Positions 34,935 through 45,310 of a DNA stretch of 64,000 bases are shown here, piece by piece; the stretch's first letter is position 1, and the number at the start of each line of letters is the position of its first letter. The notes below the pieces were generated by a model that worked only from the letters and a program-made list of their open reading frames with translations, ran no database searches and was not told where the DNA came from. The translations under genes were made by a program, and so were the position numbers. Where the stretch lies: positions 1-64,000 of the forward strand of contig JAEEJA010000027.1 of assembly GCA_016281605.1 (NCBI GenBank), read 5' to 3'. The DNA comes from Lachnospiraceae bacterium. GTDB taxonomy: Bacteria; Bacillota; Clostridia; Lachnospirales; Lachnospiraceae.

Positions 34935-36122
34935 ATGAAAGTTTTAGTGGTTAATTGTGGTAGTTCGTCAATTAAGTTTCAGCTTATAAACATGGAAGAT
35001 GAACATGTTATGGCTTCCGGACAGGTTGAGCGTATAGGTATAGACGGTCTTCTTACATATAAAGTTCATGGTAATAAAAATGTTAAACCGGTTGATGCTC
35101 ATGATCATGAAGCCGCATTAAATGATATAATCGATGCTTTACTTCATAAGAAAGTAGGCGTTATAAAAACGTTAGATGAGATTAATGCAGTAGGTCATCG
35201 TATAGTTCACGGTGGTGAAAGGTTTGCACACTCAGTTTTAATAGACGAAGAAGTTATAGAGGGAATAGAAGCAGTAACAGATTTAGCTCCTCTCCATAAT
35301 CCGGCCAATCTTGTTGGTATCAGGGCATGTATGGATCTTATGCCTGACATACCTCAAATTGGTGTATTTGATACGGCTTTTCATCAGACAATGCCTGCAA
35401 AAGCTTATCTTTATGCAGTTCCTTTGAAGTATTACAGAAATTTTGGAGTTAGAAGATATGGTTTCCATGGCACTTCACATAGCTATGTTTCTGAAAGAGT
35501 TTGCGAACTAGAGGGTCTTGATTATCATAATTCAAGAGTTATTATATGTCATATCGGTAATGGTGCCTCTGTTTGTGCCGTTAAAAACGGAAAATCCATA
35601 GACACATCTATGGGTATGACACCCCTTGAAGGATTGTGTATGGGCACACGTTCAGGGGATTTAGACCCAGGTGTAATTGACTATATATGCAAAAAAGAAA
35701 ATAAGACAGTTGAAGAAGTTACTAAGATACTGAATAAAAACTCCGGAGTTCTAGGTATATCCGATATTTCCAGTGATTACAGAGACCTCCTCATAGAAGA
35801 GAAGGAGGGTCATATCTATGCAAAATATGCGATAGATATGATGATATACAGATTAAGAAAATATGTTGGAGCTTACTACATGGCACTTGGTGGAGTTGAT
35901 GTTATAGCACTTTGTGGTGGTGTGCCGGAAAATAATTCCGTTCTAAGAGGTATGATGGTAAAAAGTTTCTATGCCATAGGCTGTAAACTGGATAACTTTG
36001 CTAATCATGAAACAGGTGTTGAAAGACTTATAACCGCTCCTGATTCCAAAGTACCTGTTTGGGTTGTTCCAACCAACGAAGAACTAAAGATTGCTCAAGA
36101 AGCACTGAAGCTTATAGACTGA
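34935..36122 (+). CDS. ackA: Acetate kinase
   Basis: A 395-residue cytoplasmic enzyme that transfers phosphate from acetyl phosphate to ADP, yielding acetate and ATP. The motifs V-N-C-G-S-S-S-I-K-F (N-terminal phosphate loop), G-H-R-I-V-H-G-G, F-D-T-A-F-H-Q-T-M and Y-G-F-H-G-T-S-H are intact. No phosphotransacetylase gene is adjacent. The phosphoketolase gene 5.4 kb downstream supplies acetyl phosphate directly, so the two can form a phosphoketolase-acetate route. The start codon has an unusually distant ribosome site with a hairpin between. Confidence 0.97.
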   Translation: MKVLVVNCGSSSIKFQLINMEDEHVMASGQVERIGIDGLLTYKVHGNKNVKPVDAHDHEAALNDIIDALLHKKVGVIKTLDEINAVGHRIVHGGERFAHSVLIDEEVIEGIEAVTDLAPLHNPANLVGIRACMDLMPDIPQIGVFDTAFHQTMPAKAYLYAVPLKYYRNFGVRRYGFHGTSHSYVSERVCELEGLDYHNSRVIICHIGNGASVCAVKNGKSIDTSMGMTPLEGLCMGTRSGDLDPGVIDYICKKENKTVEEVTKILNKNSGVLGISDISSDYRDLLIEEKEGHIYAKYAIDMMIYRLRKYVGAYYMALGGVDVIALCGGVPENNSVLRGMMVKSFYAIGCKLDNFANHETGVERLITAPDSKVPVWVVPTNEELKIAQEALKLID

Positions 36123-36194
36123 TAGATAATAGAATTGTTTTTATACTTTATTTTTCAAATAGATAGCTTTCATGTATCTATGGAAAGGATGCTT

Positions 36195-37271
36195 ATGAGA
36201 AGACCCAAATATTTACATATGAATGGAACAATAGGATTTGTAGCCCCTTCTTTTGGGTGTAATATCGAGCCTTATAAAACATGTTTTAGTAAAGCATTAG
36301 AGAAATTTGAGGCAGCAGGCTATGCTTTAAAAATAGGACCCAATTCTTATGAAGGCAAGGGAGTAGGAATAAGCAATACTCCATATCTGTGTGCAAAAGA
36401 GCTACAAGAAGCATATACAGATAAGGATATAGATATCATCATGAGCTGTGGTGGCGGAGAGCTTATGTGTGAGATACTTGATTATATAGATTTTGATCTC
36501 ATTAAAAAAAGCGAACCTAAATGGTATTTGGGTTATTCAGATAATACAAATTTTATATATCCATTGACAACTATCTGCGATACCATGGCTCTTTACGGCC
36601 CTTGTGCTCCGGCTTTTGGTTCTGATTATCACACATCTCATACTGATACGCTGGAAATTCTCACTGGACAAAGGTCCTTTGTAAGTAATTATGATATGTG
36701 GGAAATAGAATCTCTTAAGACTGAAGAAAATCCGCTTGTTTCTTATAACCTGACTGAAAAAAACTGTATGAAGGCATTTAAACATAAGGAAAATGTATCT
36801 GAAAGCGCAAATATCAATGATTATAATGATTTCTTCGAGGAAACAGGCGAACTTCATATGGAAGGTAGATTAGTAGGAGGATGTCTTGATTGTCTTTTAA
36901 ATCTTGTAGGAACCAAATATGACAAAACTACTGAATTCCTTGAAAAATATAAAGAGGATGGTTTTATTTGGTTTTTAGAATCCTGTGATTTAAATGTTTT
37001 TAGTATTAGACGCGGTATGTGGGAATTAAAAAATGCTGATTGGTTTAAGTATATAAAGGGTGTAATAATCGGAAGACCATATCACTTTGATGAGCCTATG
37101 TTTGGTCTTGATAAGTTCAATGCCTTTTTAAATCAATTGGAAAACCTGGGCGTAAGTGTTATTATGGATTGTGATTTTGGACATTTACCACCTGCTATGC
37201 CAATAGTATCAGGTGCGTGTGCAGATATATTATATAAAGATAATAAAATGACAATAAACTATAAATTTTAA
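36195..37271 (+). CDS. LD-carboxypeptidase-like serine peptidase (family S66, MccF/LdcA)
   Basis: 358 residues from the ATG at 36195, behind AAAGGA; the longer frame from 36135 is not supported. It has the S66 pattern: G-T-I-G-F-V-A-P-S near the start, D-I-D-I-I-M-S-C-G-G-G-E before the nucleophile loop, and the likely nucleophile serine in L-G-Y-S-D-N-T-N near residue 117. F-L-E-S-C-D and the region around G-R-P-Y-H supply the expected glutamate and histidine. LdcA enzymes trim the terminal D-alanine from murein tetrapeptides, while MccF enzymes inactivate microcin C. Sequence reading cannot decide between them, though the MccF-like branch is common in Clostridia. Confidence 0.85.
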   Translation: MRRPKYLHMNGTIGFVAPSFGCNIEPYKTCFSKALEKFEAAGYALKIGPNSYEGKGVGISNTPYLCAKELQEAYTDKDIDIIMSCGGGELMCEILDYIDFDLIKKSEPKWYLGYSDNTNFIYPLTTICDTMALYGPCAPAFGSDYHTSHTDTLEILTGQRSFVSNYDMWEIESLKTEENPLVSYNLTEKNCMKAFKHKENVSESANINDYNDFFEETGELHMEGRLVGGCLDCLLNLVGTKYDKTTEFLEKYKEDGFIWFLESCDLNVFSIRRGMWELKNADWFKYIKGVIIGRPYHFDEPMFGLDKFNAFLNQLENLGVSVIMDCDFGHLPPAMPIVSGACADILYKDNKMTINYKF

Positions 37272-37322
37272 AAAATTATTATTTGTAAATTGTAATAATT
37301 GTTTTTAATCAAGGAGAGAAAT

Positions 37323-40300
37323 ATGCCAAAATTTAGTGTAAAAAGACCTTATCTGGTAATAGTTGCGGTTTTAATACTTACAGTCTTAGGTGTAGCCGGT
37401 TATTATAACATGACATCTGACCTTCTTCCAAAGCTTGATCTCCCGTATGTTGTTATAGTTACAACCTATACAGGTGCATCTCCCCAGGAAGTAGAGACTG
37501 AAGTTGTAGATCCTATAGAAGCCGGCGTTTCAACTGTTAACGGTGTAGAAACTTTTAGATCAACTGCCAGCGAAAACTATGCCACAACTATATTGGAGTT
37601 TTCATCTTCAACTAATATGGATAGTGCAATGGTTAAGCTTTCTTCGGCACTTAATCAGGTAAAGCTTCCTGAAAAATGTGGTGAACCCATGCTTATGGAA
37701 ATAAGTATGGATATGGTAGCAAACCTTTATACCAGCGTTACTTACGATGGATTAGAGGGTACTGAGCTTGCTTCATATGTAGAAGAAGAGGTGATCCCTG
37801 AAATTGAAAGGCTTGACGGTGTTGCAAATGTTGAAGCTTCAGGTATTATAGAAAAATCGGTTGAGGTAAGATTAAATCAAGAAAAAATTGATGAGATTAA
37901 CGAGGATATTCTTTCAACAACAGATAAAAAACTAAAAAAGGCAAAGAAAAAGCTCGACAAAGCCGAAAAGAAGCTTGATGATGCGAAGAAAGAGCTTGAA
38001 AATAAGGAAAACGATCTTTCTGAACAGCAGAAAGAAAAGTCTGATCAAATGGCGAAGTTTACCAAGATGATGAATCAGGCTGTTGCTACATTGGCAGCTT
38101 ATGAATCAAATCTTCAAAGTCTTAAAGCTTATAAAACTACATTAAAAACTGAAAAAGAGGCTTATACTAAGAAAAACGGTGTTGTAGATTCTTACAATGC
38201 TATGAATGATGGACTTAAAAAGATTAAAAATTCCTTTAGTACCGGAGAAGGTTATAATGCTATGTATAATACTATTTATACTCAGGCACTTATTGCGGCT
38301 GTACAGTCTGCATATAATCAGTCCGGTTCTACAGAAAAAATCACAGAATCAAACGTTGAGAGTATGCTTTCATCTCTTCCGGCTGAGTCACAGGCTACCA
38401 TCAAAGCTACAGTAGAAGCTCAGTCAAAGGCTGCTACCGATGCTCAGGTAAAGGGAATTGCTGAAAATACTCCAAAGGATATAAAGGATGCTCTAGATCA
38501 TCCTGAAAAATTGGATTATTATAGAGAATTGCTTGAAAAACAGGGACAGAAGGAAATTGCTGAAAATCTTAAATATAAGAATCTAAAGCAATTATACGAT
38601 ATAGTTAATACTCGTATTCCTCAGATTGATACTGAGCTTGCAAACCTTAAGATGGAAATTATTACTGCAAAGGGTGCAGCAAAGGCAGTTAAGACTCAGA
38701 TAAAGGAAGCTACGGATAATTATGAAAATGTTGAATCAGGTAAGATTACAGCAGCCGCTGCATTTGGCTCCGGCTCCGCTCAGCTTTCCAATGCAAAGAC
38801 AACACTCGAAAACAGTAAGAAAGAAATAAAAGGAGCAAAAGACTCTTATGAAAAGAGCAGAAAAGAAGCTCTTAAAAATGCTAATCTTGATAAGCTTCTA
38901 ACTATAGAATCGCTTTCCCAGATAATTGAAGCAGAAAACTTCTCCATGCCGGCCGGTTACATTAATCAAGGTAATACTCAGTATCTTCTTAAGGTCGATG
39001 AGAAGAATAAGAGTGATGAAGATATAGCAAATCTGCTTTTAACTCATATAAAGAAAATTGGTGATATACGACTTAAGGATGTAGCCGATATTACAATTAT
39101 TGACAATTCTTCTGAGATTTATACTAAGAAAAACGGTGAACCTGGAGTTGTACTGGCTGTATACAAGTCATCAAGTTCCGGAACATCGGAAGTATCGAAA
39201 AGAGTAAATGATAAGCTAAATGCCCTTGCTAAGAAAGATAAAAAACTTCATATACTGAATCTTATGGATCAGGGTGATTATATCGGAATTATCGTTGATT
39301 CTGTTATATCAAATCTTTTATGGGGCGCACTTTTTGCGATAATTGTGCTCTTTATATTCCTAAAAGATATAAGACCGACTATTGTCGTAGCATTTTCAAT
39401 ACCTTTAAGTGTACTTTTTGCTATTCTTGCTATGTACTTTACCAATATAACCATGAATATGATTTCCTTGTCGGGACTTGCTCTTGGTATAGGTATGCTT
39501 GTAGATAACTCTATTGTTGTTATAGAAAACATATACAGGCTTAGAAATAAGGGAATAGGTGCTGTAAGAGCGGCAATTATGGGTGCTAATCAGGTTGCTG
39601 CGGCTATATTCTCGTCTACATTAACAACAATTTGTGTATTCCTTCCATTGCTTTTTACGGAAGGTCTGACACGACAGCTTTTATCTGATATGGGACTTAC
39701 TATTTCTTATTCACTTATAGCAAGTCTTGTAGTAGCATTAACAGTTGTTCCTATGATGGGTTCAACTCTACTAAAAAAATCGACACAAAAGCCTCACAGG
39801 TGGTTTGATGCATTAACTAATGCATATGAAAAGCTTTTAAGATTTTGTCTTAGATTTAAGATTATTCCTTTGATTGTTGCTGTTGGATTACTAGTATTTT
39901 GTATAGTGAAGTCACTGAATACTGGAATGGTTATCATTCCGGATATGGGTAGTATACAGTTAAGTGCCAATATTACTGCAAATCCAGATACTTCTATGGA
40001 AGAAGACTTTAAAGTCATGGATGATATTTCAAAGCAGATTAAGGAAATAAAGGGTGTTGAAACTGTTGGAACCATGCTTTCTTCAAACTTTTCCATGAGT
40101 TCTGCCATGGGAGGTGGCGGAGGCGATAAGAGCTTCATGATAATGGTTCTTTTAGATGAGGATTATGCTGATAAAAACTTTGAAATTGCAGCTAAAATGG
40201 AAGATATCCTCGATAAAAAAGATTTGGATGACTATTCTGTTTCAGCAAGTAATATGGATACATCTTCAATGCTCGGAAGTGGACTTCAGGTTAATATTAC

Positions 40301-41486
40301 AGGTGAGGATGATTCTGAACTGTTAAAAATCAGCAAAGATATAATGAAAATTGCATCTGAAGTCAATGGCTTTACTGATATTACCAATGGTCAGGAAAAT
40401 GCTGATAAGCAGATTGTTCTTGATATAGATAAAGATAAAGCAATGAAAAAGAACCTTACTGTTGCACAGATTTATATGGCTCTTGTTAACGGTCTGACTA
40501 CTGATGGTAACGCTACAACAATTACTGTTAATCAGGAAAACATTGATGTAATAGTCACTGACGAAAGAGATACCTTAGAGCTTGATGATCTTATGGATTT
40601 TAAGATTGAGTATACCAAGACTAAGATGGACGGAAGCAGTAAAACAAAGCATATTAAGCTGGGTGAGATAGCTACCTACAAGAAAGAAGATTCATTGGCT
40701 TCTATAATGCATAACGACGGATCTAAGCTGATTACTGTAGATGCGGTTGCAGAAAGTGGATATAATACCGTACTTCTTACCAGAGAATTTAAAGAAAAGC
40801 TTGAAAAATATGATGTACCGGATGGATATGACATAACTGTTGCGGGCGAAGATGAAGAAGTAAATGAGATGATGTATAAGATGGCACTCATGCTTTTGAT
40901 TGCTATAATTCTCATATATCTTATAATGGTTGCTCAGTTTTCAAATTTCTTCTCACCTATGATAATTATGTTTACCATACCACTTGCATTTACAGGCGGT
41001 TTCTTAGCGTTATTTATAACAGGTGAACCTATATCAATGCTTGCAATGATGGGATTCTTGATTCTTTCAGGTGTTGTTGTTAATAACGGTATAGTTTTTG
41101 TTGATTATGTAAATCAACTTCGTTATGACGGTATAGAGAAGAAAGAAGCTTTGGTTGAAGCAGGAAAAACACGTATGAGACCTATACTTATGACTGCCCT
41201 TACTACTGTTTTGGGTATGTCTGTTATGTCTGTAAGCAAGCAACAAGGTTCGGAGATGGGTAGAGGTATGGCTATAGTAACAATAGGTGGACTGCTTTAT
41301 GCTACACTTATGACACTTATTATAGTGCCTGTCCTATATGATATTTTCTATCGTAAGAAGACTATTAAGAGAGTTACAGTGGATGATAGACTTTTAGAGG
41401 ATGAAAATCTTTCGGAAGAAGAAATAACAGAACCAATTGCTAATGAAGGACTTGTAAATATTACAGAAGATGAGCCCTTGAAATAA
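37323..41486 (+). CDS. RND-family exporter with large coiled-coil insertion
   Basis: 1387 residues from the ATG at 37323 behind AAGGAGAG. It is an AcrB/SwrC-like proton-driven pump: first helix ~8-28, twelve helices in two groups of six (approx. 660-870 and 1175-1360), including G-L-A-L-G-I-G-M-L-V-D-N-S-I-V-V-I-E-N and the later G-V-V-V-N-N-G-I-V-F-V-D. In AcrB the N-terminal porter subdomains are continuous. Here a ~330-residue block (about 200-535) is inserted after V-R-L-N-Q-E-K-I-D. It starts with lysine/glutamate heptads (K-K-A-K-K-K-L-D-K-A) and ends before S-M-P-A-G. Without the insert, the length would be ordinary. A membrane-fusion partner is not adjacent. Confidence 0.9.
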   Translation: MPKFSVKRPYLVIVAVLILTVLGVAGYYNMTSDLLPKLDLPYVVIVTTYTGASPQEVETEVVDPIEAGVSTVNGVETFRSTASENYATTILEFSSSTNMDSAMVKLSSALNQVKLPEKCGEPMLMEISMDMVANLYTSVTYDGLEGTELASYVEEEVIPEIERLDGVANVEASGIIEKSVEVRLNQEKIDEINEDILSTTDKKLKKAKKKLDKAEKKLDDAKKELENKENDLSEQQKEKSDQMAKFTKMMNQAVATLAAYESNLQSLKAYKTTLKTEKEAYTKKNGVVDSYNAMNDGLKKIKNSFSTGEGYNAMYNTIYTQALIAAVQSAYNQSGSTEKITESNVESMLSSLPAESQATIKATVEAQSKAATDAQVKGIAENTPKDIKDALDHPEKLDYYRELLEKQGQKEIAENLKYKNLKQLYDIVNTRIPQIDTELANLKMEIITAKGAAKAVKTQIKEATDNYENVESGKITAAAAFGSGSAQLSNAKTTLENSKKEIKGAKDSYEKSRKEALKNANLDKLLTIESLSQIIEAENFSMPAGYINQGNTQYLLKVDEKNKSDEDIANLLLTHIKKIGDIRLKDVADITIIDNSSEIYTKKNGEPGVVLAVYKSSSSGTSEVSKRVNDKLNALAKKDKKLHILNLMDQGDYIGIIVDSVISNLLWGALFAIIVLFIFLKDIRPTIVVAFSIPLSVLFAILAMYFTNITMNMISLSGLALGIGMLVDNSIVVIENIYRLRNKGIGAVRAAIMGANQVAAAIFSSTLTTICVFLPLLFTEGLTRQLLSDMGLTISYSLIASLVVALTVVPMMGSTLLKKSTQKPHRWFDALTNAYEKLLRFCLRFKIIPLIVAVGLLVFCIVKSLNTGMVIIPDMGSIQLSANITANPDTSMEEDFKVMDDISKQIKEIKGVETVGTMLSSNFSMSSAMGGGGGDKSFMIMVLLDEDYADKNFEIAAKMEDILDKKDLDDYSVSASNMDTSSMLGSGLQVNITGEDDSELLKISKDIMKIASEVNGFTDITNGQENADKQIVLDIDKDKAMKKNLTVAQIYMALVNGLTTDGNATTITVNQENIDVIVTDERDTLELDDLMDFKIEYTKTKMDGSSKTKHIKLGEIATYKKEDSLASIMHNDGSKLITVDAVAESGYNTVLLTREFKEKLEKYDVPDGYDITVAGEDEEVNEMMYKMALMLLIAIILIYLIMVAQFSNFFSPMIIMFTIPLAFTGGFLALFITGEPISMLAMMGFLILSGVVVNNGIVFVDYVNQLRYDGIEKKEALVEAGKTRMRPILMTALTTVLGMSVMSVSKQQGSEMGRGMAIVTIGGLLYATLMTLIIVPVLYDIFYRKKTIKRVTVDDRLLEDENLSEEEITEPIANEGLVNITEDEPLK

Positions 41487-41574
41487 AATTAGCATGATGC
41501 TATAATTGTTTATCATGATTTAATTAATATTAAATCTGATTATATATCAAACATAAATGAGAGGAGATTTATTG

Positions 41575-43941
41575 ATGTCTACGACTTGTCTTGAAAAGCA
41601 GCCTCTTAATGACGAGATGCTTTCAAAAATCGATGCTTATTGGAGAGCAGCTAATTATCTTTCAGCCGGACAGTTATATCTATTAGATAATCCGCTTCTT
41701 CGTGAGCCTCTTACAAGAGACCAGATTAAGAAAAAGATAGTTGGGCACTGGGGAACTGTTCCCGGTCAGAATTTTATCTGGGCTCATTGTAACCGCGCTA
41801 TAAAGCGTTACGATCTCGACCTTATCTATCTTTCCGGTCCTGGTCATGGTGGAAACTTCCAGATTGCAAATACTTATATGGAGGGAACATACAGTGAAGT
41901 ATATCCCAATATCAGCCGTGATATAGAGGGTATGAAGAAGATGTTTAAGCAGTTTTCTTTCCCTTGTGGTGTACCTAGTCACTGTGCTCCGGAGACTCCG
42001 GGTTCCATAAATGAAGGTGGAGAGCTTGGTTATTCCATAGCTCATGCATTTGGTGCAGTTTTTGATAATCCTGATTTAATTGCTGTTACAGTTGTTGGTG
42101 ATGGAGAGTCTGAGACCGGTCCACTTGCTACTTCATGGCATTCAAATAAATTTTTAAATCCTGTTTCAGATGGAGCAGTTCTTCCAATCCTTCATATGAA
42201 CGGATATAAGATTTCAAATCCTACAATCTTTGCACGTATTTCACATGAAGAGTGTGAAAGCTTCTTCAAGGGATGCGGTTGGAAGCCTTACTTTGTTGAG
42301 GGTGAAGATCCCATGGAGATGCATAAAAAGATGGCAGAGACCATGGATACTGTTATCGAAGAAATTAAAGCAATTCAGAAAAATGCAAGAGAAAATAATA
42401 ATCCTAACAGACCTATCTGGCCTATGATTATTCTTCGTACTCCGAAGGGATGGACCGGACCAAAGGTTGTTGACGGCGATAAAATCGAAGGCTCATTTAG
42501 AGCTCATCAGGTACCTATAACCATGGAAAAAGAAGAGCATCTTGGTCTTCTTGAAGAGTGGTTAAGAAGTTATCGTCCTGAGGAACTCTTCGATGAGAAC
42601 GGAAGACTTATACCAGAATTAGAGGAGCTTACTCCTAAGGGAGATAAGCGTATAGGTGCTAATCCACATGCTAATGGTGGTAACCTTCTTAAGGATCTTC
42701 GTCTTCCTGATTTCCGTGATTACGGAATCGAAGTTGAGCCGGGTAAGACAGAGGCTCAGGATATGATTGAGCTTGGTGGTTATATCCGCGATGTATTTAA
42801 ATTAAATAAAGAAAATAAGAACTTCCGTATCTTCGGACCTGATGAGTCTATGTCAAACAGACTTTATAAGGTATTTGAAGAGCAGGAGAGAGATTGGAAT
42901 GCTGATCTTATAGATTCAGATGATCATCTTTCAAGAGATGGACGTATAATGGATGGTATGCTTTCCGAGCATATGTGTGAAGGATGGCTTGAAGGTTATC
43001 TTCTTACAGGCCGTCATGGATTCTTTGCAAGTTACGAAGCATTTATCCGTATTGTTGATTCTATGGCTGCTCAGCATGCTAAGTGGCTTAAGGTTTGTAA
43101 TCAGCTTTCCTGGAGAGCTCCTATTGCTTCACTTAACTTTATCCTTACATCCAATGTATGGCAGCAGGATCATAACGGATTTACACATCAGGATCCCGGA
43201 TTTTTAGATCATATTTCCAACAAGAAGGCAGACGTAGTACGTATGTACCTTCCACCTGATACTAACTGCTTACTTTCTTGCTTTGATCATTGTATAAAGA
43301 GTAAGAATTATGTAAATGCTATCGTAGCATCTAAGCATCCTAGCCGTCAGTGGCTTTCTATGGAGCAGGCTGTTAAGCATTGTACTTTAGGTGTTGGTAT
43401 CTGGGATTGGGCTAGTAACGATCAGGGTTGTGAACCGGATGTAATTATGGCATGCTGTGGAGATACTCCTACTCTCGAGACTATGGCAGCGATTACAATT
43501 CTTCATGATGAATTACCTGATCTTAAGGTAAGAGCCATTAACGTAGTTGACCTCTTTAAGCTTGAATCTGATTCTAAGCATCCTCACGGACTTTCAGACA
43601 GAGAGTACGATGCGCTCTTTACAAAGGATAAGCCAATTATCTTTGCATTCCATGGTTATCCTACTCTTATTCATGAGCTCACTTATGATCGTGCTAACAG
43701 AAATATCTCTGTTCATGGTTATACAGAAGAGGGTACTATAACAACTCCATTTGATATGAGAGTTCAGAACCAGATTGACCGCTTTAATCTTGTTAAAGAT
43801 GTTGTTATGCATCTTCCTCAGCTTGGAAATACAGGCGCTCATCTTATCCAGAAGATGAATGATAAGCTTATAGAACATAAACAGTATATAGCTGAGTACG
43901 GACAGGATATAGAAGAAGTCAGAAATTGGCAGTGGCACTAA
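41575..43941 (+). CDS. xfp: Xylulose-5-phosphate/fructose-6-phosphate phosphoketolase
   Basis: A 788-residue thiamine-diphosphate enzyme that cleaves xylulose 5-phosphate (and often fructose 6-phosphate) with inorganic phosphate, giving acetyl phosphate plus a shorter sugar phosphate. The ATG at 41575 has GAGGAG eight bases before it; an in-frame ATG at 41557 lies upstream of that site. Family features include G-P-G-H-G-G, the thiamine motif [12 protein letters not shown][10 protein letters not shown] and [17 protein letters not shown]. Length is as expected. Together with ackA it makes acetate and ATP without a thiolase or pyruvate step. A terminator follows. Confidence 0.97.
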   Translation: MSTTCLEKQPLNDEMLSKIDAYWRAANYLSAGQLYLLDNPLLREPLTRDQIKKKIVGHWGTVPGQNFIWAHCNRAIKRYDLDLIYLSGPGHGGNFQIANTYMEGTYSEVYPNISRDIEGMKKMFKQFSFPCGVPSHCAPETPGSINEGGELGYSIAHAFGAVFDNPDLIAVTVVGDGESETGPLATSWHSNKFLNPVSDGAVLPILHMNGYKISNPTIFARISHEECESFFKGCGWKPYFVEGEDPMEMHKKMAETMDTVIEEIKAIQKNARENNNPNRPIWPMIILRTPKGWTGPKVVDGDKIEGSFRAHQVPITMEKEEHLGLLEEWLRSYRPEELFDENGRLIPELEELTPKGDKRIGANPHANGGNLLKDLRLPDFRDYGIEVEPGKTEAQDMIELGGYIRDVFKLNKENKNFRIFGPDESMSNRLYKVFEEQERDWNADLIDSDDHLSRDGRIMDGMLSEHMCEGWLEGYLLTGRHGFFASYEAFIRIVDSMAAQHAKWLKVCNQLSWRAPIASLNFILTSNVWQQDHNGFTHQDPGFLDHISNKKADVVRMYLPPDTNCLLSCFDHCIKSKNYVNAIVASKHPSRQWLSMEQAVKHCTLGVGIWDWASNDQGCEPDVIMACCGDTPTLETMAAITILHDELPDLKVRAINVVDLFKLESDSKHPHGLSDREYDALFTKDKPIIFAFHGYPTLIHELTYDRANRNISVHGYTEEGTITTPFDMRVQNQIDRFNLVKDVVMHLPQLGNTGAHLIQKMNDKLIEHKQYIAEYGQDIEEVRNWQWH

Positions 43942-43967
43942 TCATTATTAATTATTATTATAAACCG

Positions 43968-44006
43968 CGTCGAAAGCTTATAATTTATAGGCTTTCGGCG
44001 TTTTTA
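43968..44006 (+). terminator. Terminator of the phosphoketolase gene
   Basis: CGTCGAAAGC (43968-43977) pairs with GCTTTCGGCG (43991-44000), one G-U pair, followed by five T residues. Confidence 0.85.
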
Positions 44007-44036
44007 TTATTATCTTTTTTACAATCGTGGTTTTGC

Positions 44037-44065
44037 TTGCATTTATAATTATCTAGTGATAAAAT
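44037..44065 (+). promoter_or_regulatory. Probable promoter of the FIST-chemoreceptor operon
   Basis: TTGCAT (44037-44042), a 17-base spacer and TAAAAT (44060-44065). The coding region begins at 44161. Confidence 0.5.
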
Positions 44066-44160
44066 TATATCAATAAATTGTTCTATATTTATAAATGATT
44101 ATCGTTATTTTGATTATATTTGGTTATTATATTTATTATAAAAAGGGGGACATTCTTTTT

Positions 44161-45267
44161 ATGAATTATAACATTGGAACCTGTCACGTCGGATCGGATA
44201 TTAAACAAACAGTTAGTGAGGCAGTTGTAGATTTTGATAATCCTAAACTTATCATTTTCAATGCCCCGGCAGATAAGTTTACTGAGATAGCAAAAGAAAT
44301 ACATGCAAGATTTCCACGTGCCATAAGTATGGGACTAAGTACCATTGTAGGTATTACCAATAAGTCGGTTTCAAAAAACGAACTTGTTGTATGTGGTATA
44401 GAGTCTGGTGTGGTTTGTGCTGCTGATATTCTTGATGATATTGATAAATATCCCATAAGATACGCTTCGAGAGTAGAGAAGTGTGTTAAGGAAGTCGGCA
44501 ATAACAGAAATACTATTTGTCTTGAATTTACAACCGCTCTTCTGTGTGCAGAAGAGTCTGTATTATCTACATTGAATTCAGTTCTTCTAACCAAAAATAT
44601 TCCTATAGTCGGCGGAAGCGCCGGTAATGGTGGATCAGGTGAGACTTATGTTGCATTAAATGGCGTGGTTAGACCTAAAACAGCTGTTTTTTGTATTATA
44701 CATAACGAAAGTGGTCCGGTTCATATATTTAAAGAAAATATATACAAACCTGTAAAGGGTGTAGGTGATATGATCGCATACAAGGTTGATATAAAAAATA
44801 GAATAGTAAAAGAGTATAACCGTACTCCTGCTGCAGAAGCCTATGCAAAGGCTTTGGGAGTATCAGTTAATGCTTCTGCTAATTACTTCGATACTCATCC
44901 ACTGGGAAGAGTTGCAGGTAATGAGCTTTTGATTACAGCTAATAAAGAAATTACAGCAGATAACGGTGTAGAGTATCACGCAAGGATTTATAATAATACC
45001 CGTATGAAGCTGTTAGAGCCGGATGATTATAAAAAAGTTAATCAGCAGACTATTGAGAAGATAAGAGATAAGGTTCCAAATCCGAAGTTTGCTATCATGG
45101 TTCATTGCCTTGCAAGATCTTTATTATTTATGAATGAAGGCTATATGTCAGAGTATGTACGCCTTATGGGTGGTTGTCTTGGGAACTATATTGGTTTTTC
45201 GGGCTATGGAGAACAGTTTGGACAGTTCCACTTTAATCAGACAGCCGTTTTAACAGTTTTTGAATAA
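44161..45267 (+). CDS. FIST-domain sensor protein
   Basis: 368 residues from the ATG at 44161 after AAGGGGGA; an upstream ATG at 44095 in the same frame has no ribosome site. The N-terminal FIST domain (about 10-190) includes G-L-S-T-I-V-G and P-I-V-G-G-S-A-G-N-G-G. The C-terminal FIST_C domain follows with G-G-C-L-G-N-Y-I-G-F-S-G-Y-G-E-Q and a closing Q-T-A-V-L-T-V. FIST modules are thought to bind small ligands such as amino acids and are usually linked to signalling domains. Here the output is probably passed to the two methyl-accepting proteins encoded just after. Confidence 0.88.
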   Translation: MNYNIGTCHVGSDIKQTVSEAVVDFDNPKLIIFNAPADKFTEIAKEIHARFPRAISMGLSTIVGITNKSVSKNELVVCGIESGVVCAADILDDIDKYPIRYASRVEKCVKEVGNNRNTICLEFTTALLCAEESVLSTLNSVLLTKNIPIVGGSAGNGGSGETYVALNGVVRPKTAVFCIIHNESGPVHIFKENIYKPVKGVGDMIAYKVDIKNRIVKEYNRTPAAEAYAKALGVSVNASANYFDTHPLGRVAGNELLITANKEITADNGVEYHARIYNNTRMKLLEPDDYKKVNQQTIEKIRDKVPNPKFAIMVHCLARSLLFMNEGYMSEYVRLMGGCLGNYIGFSGYGEQFGQFHFNQTAVLTVFE

Positions 45268-45310
45268 TTATTTATTTATTTATTTTTAAAGATACTATTT
45301 GGAGGTTAAC

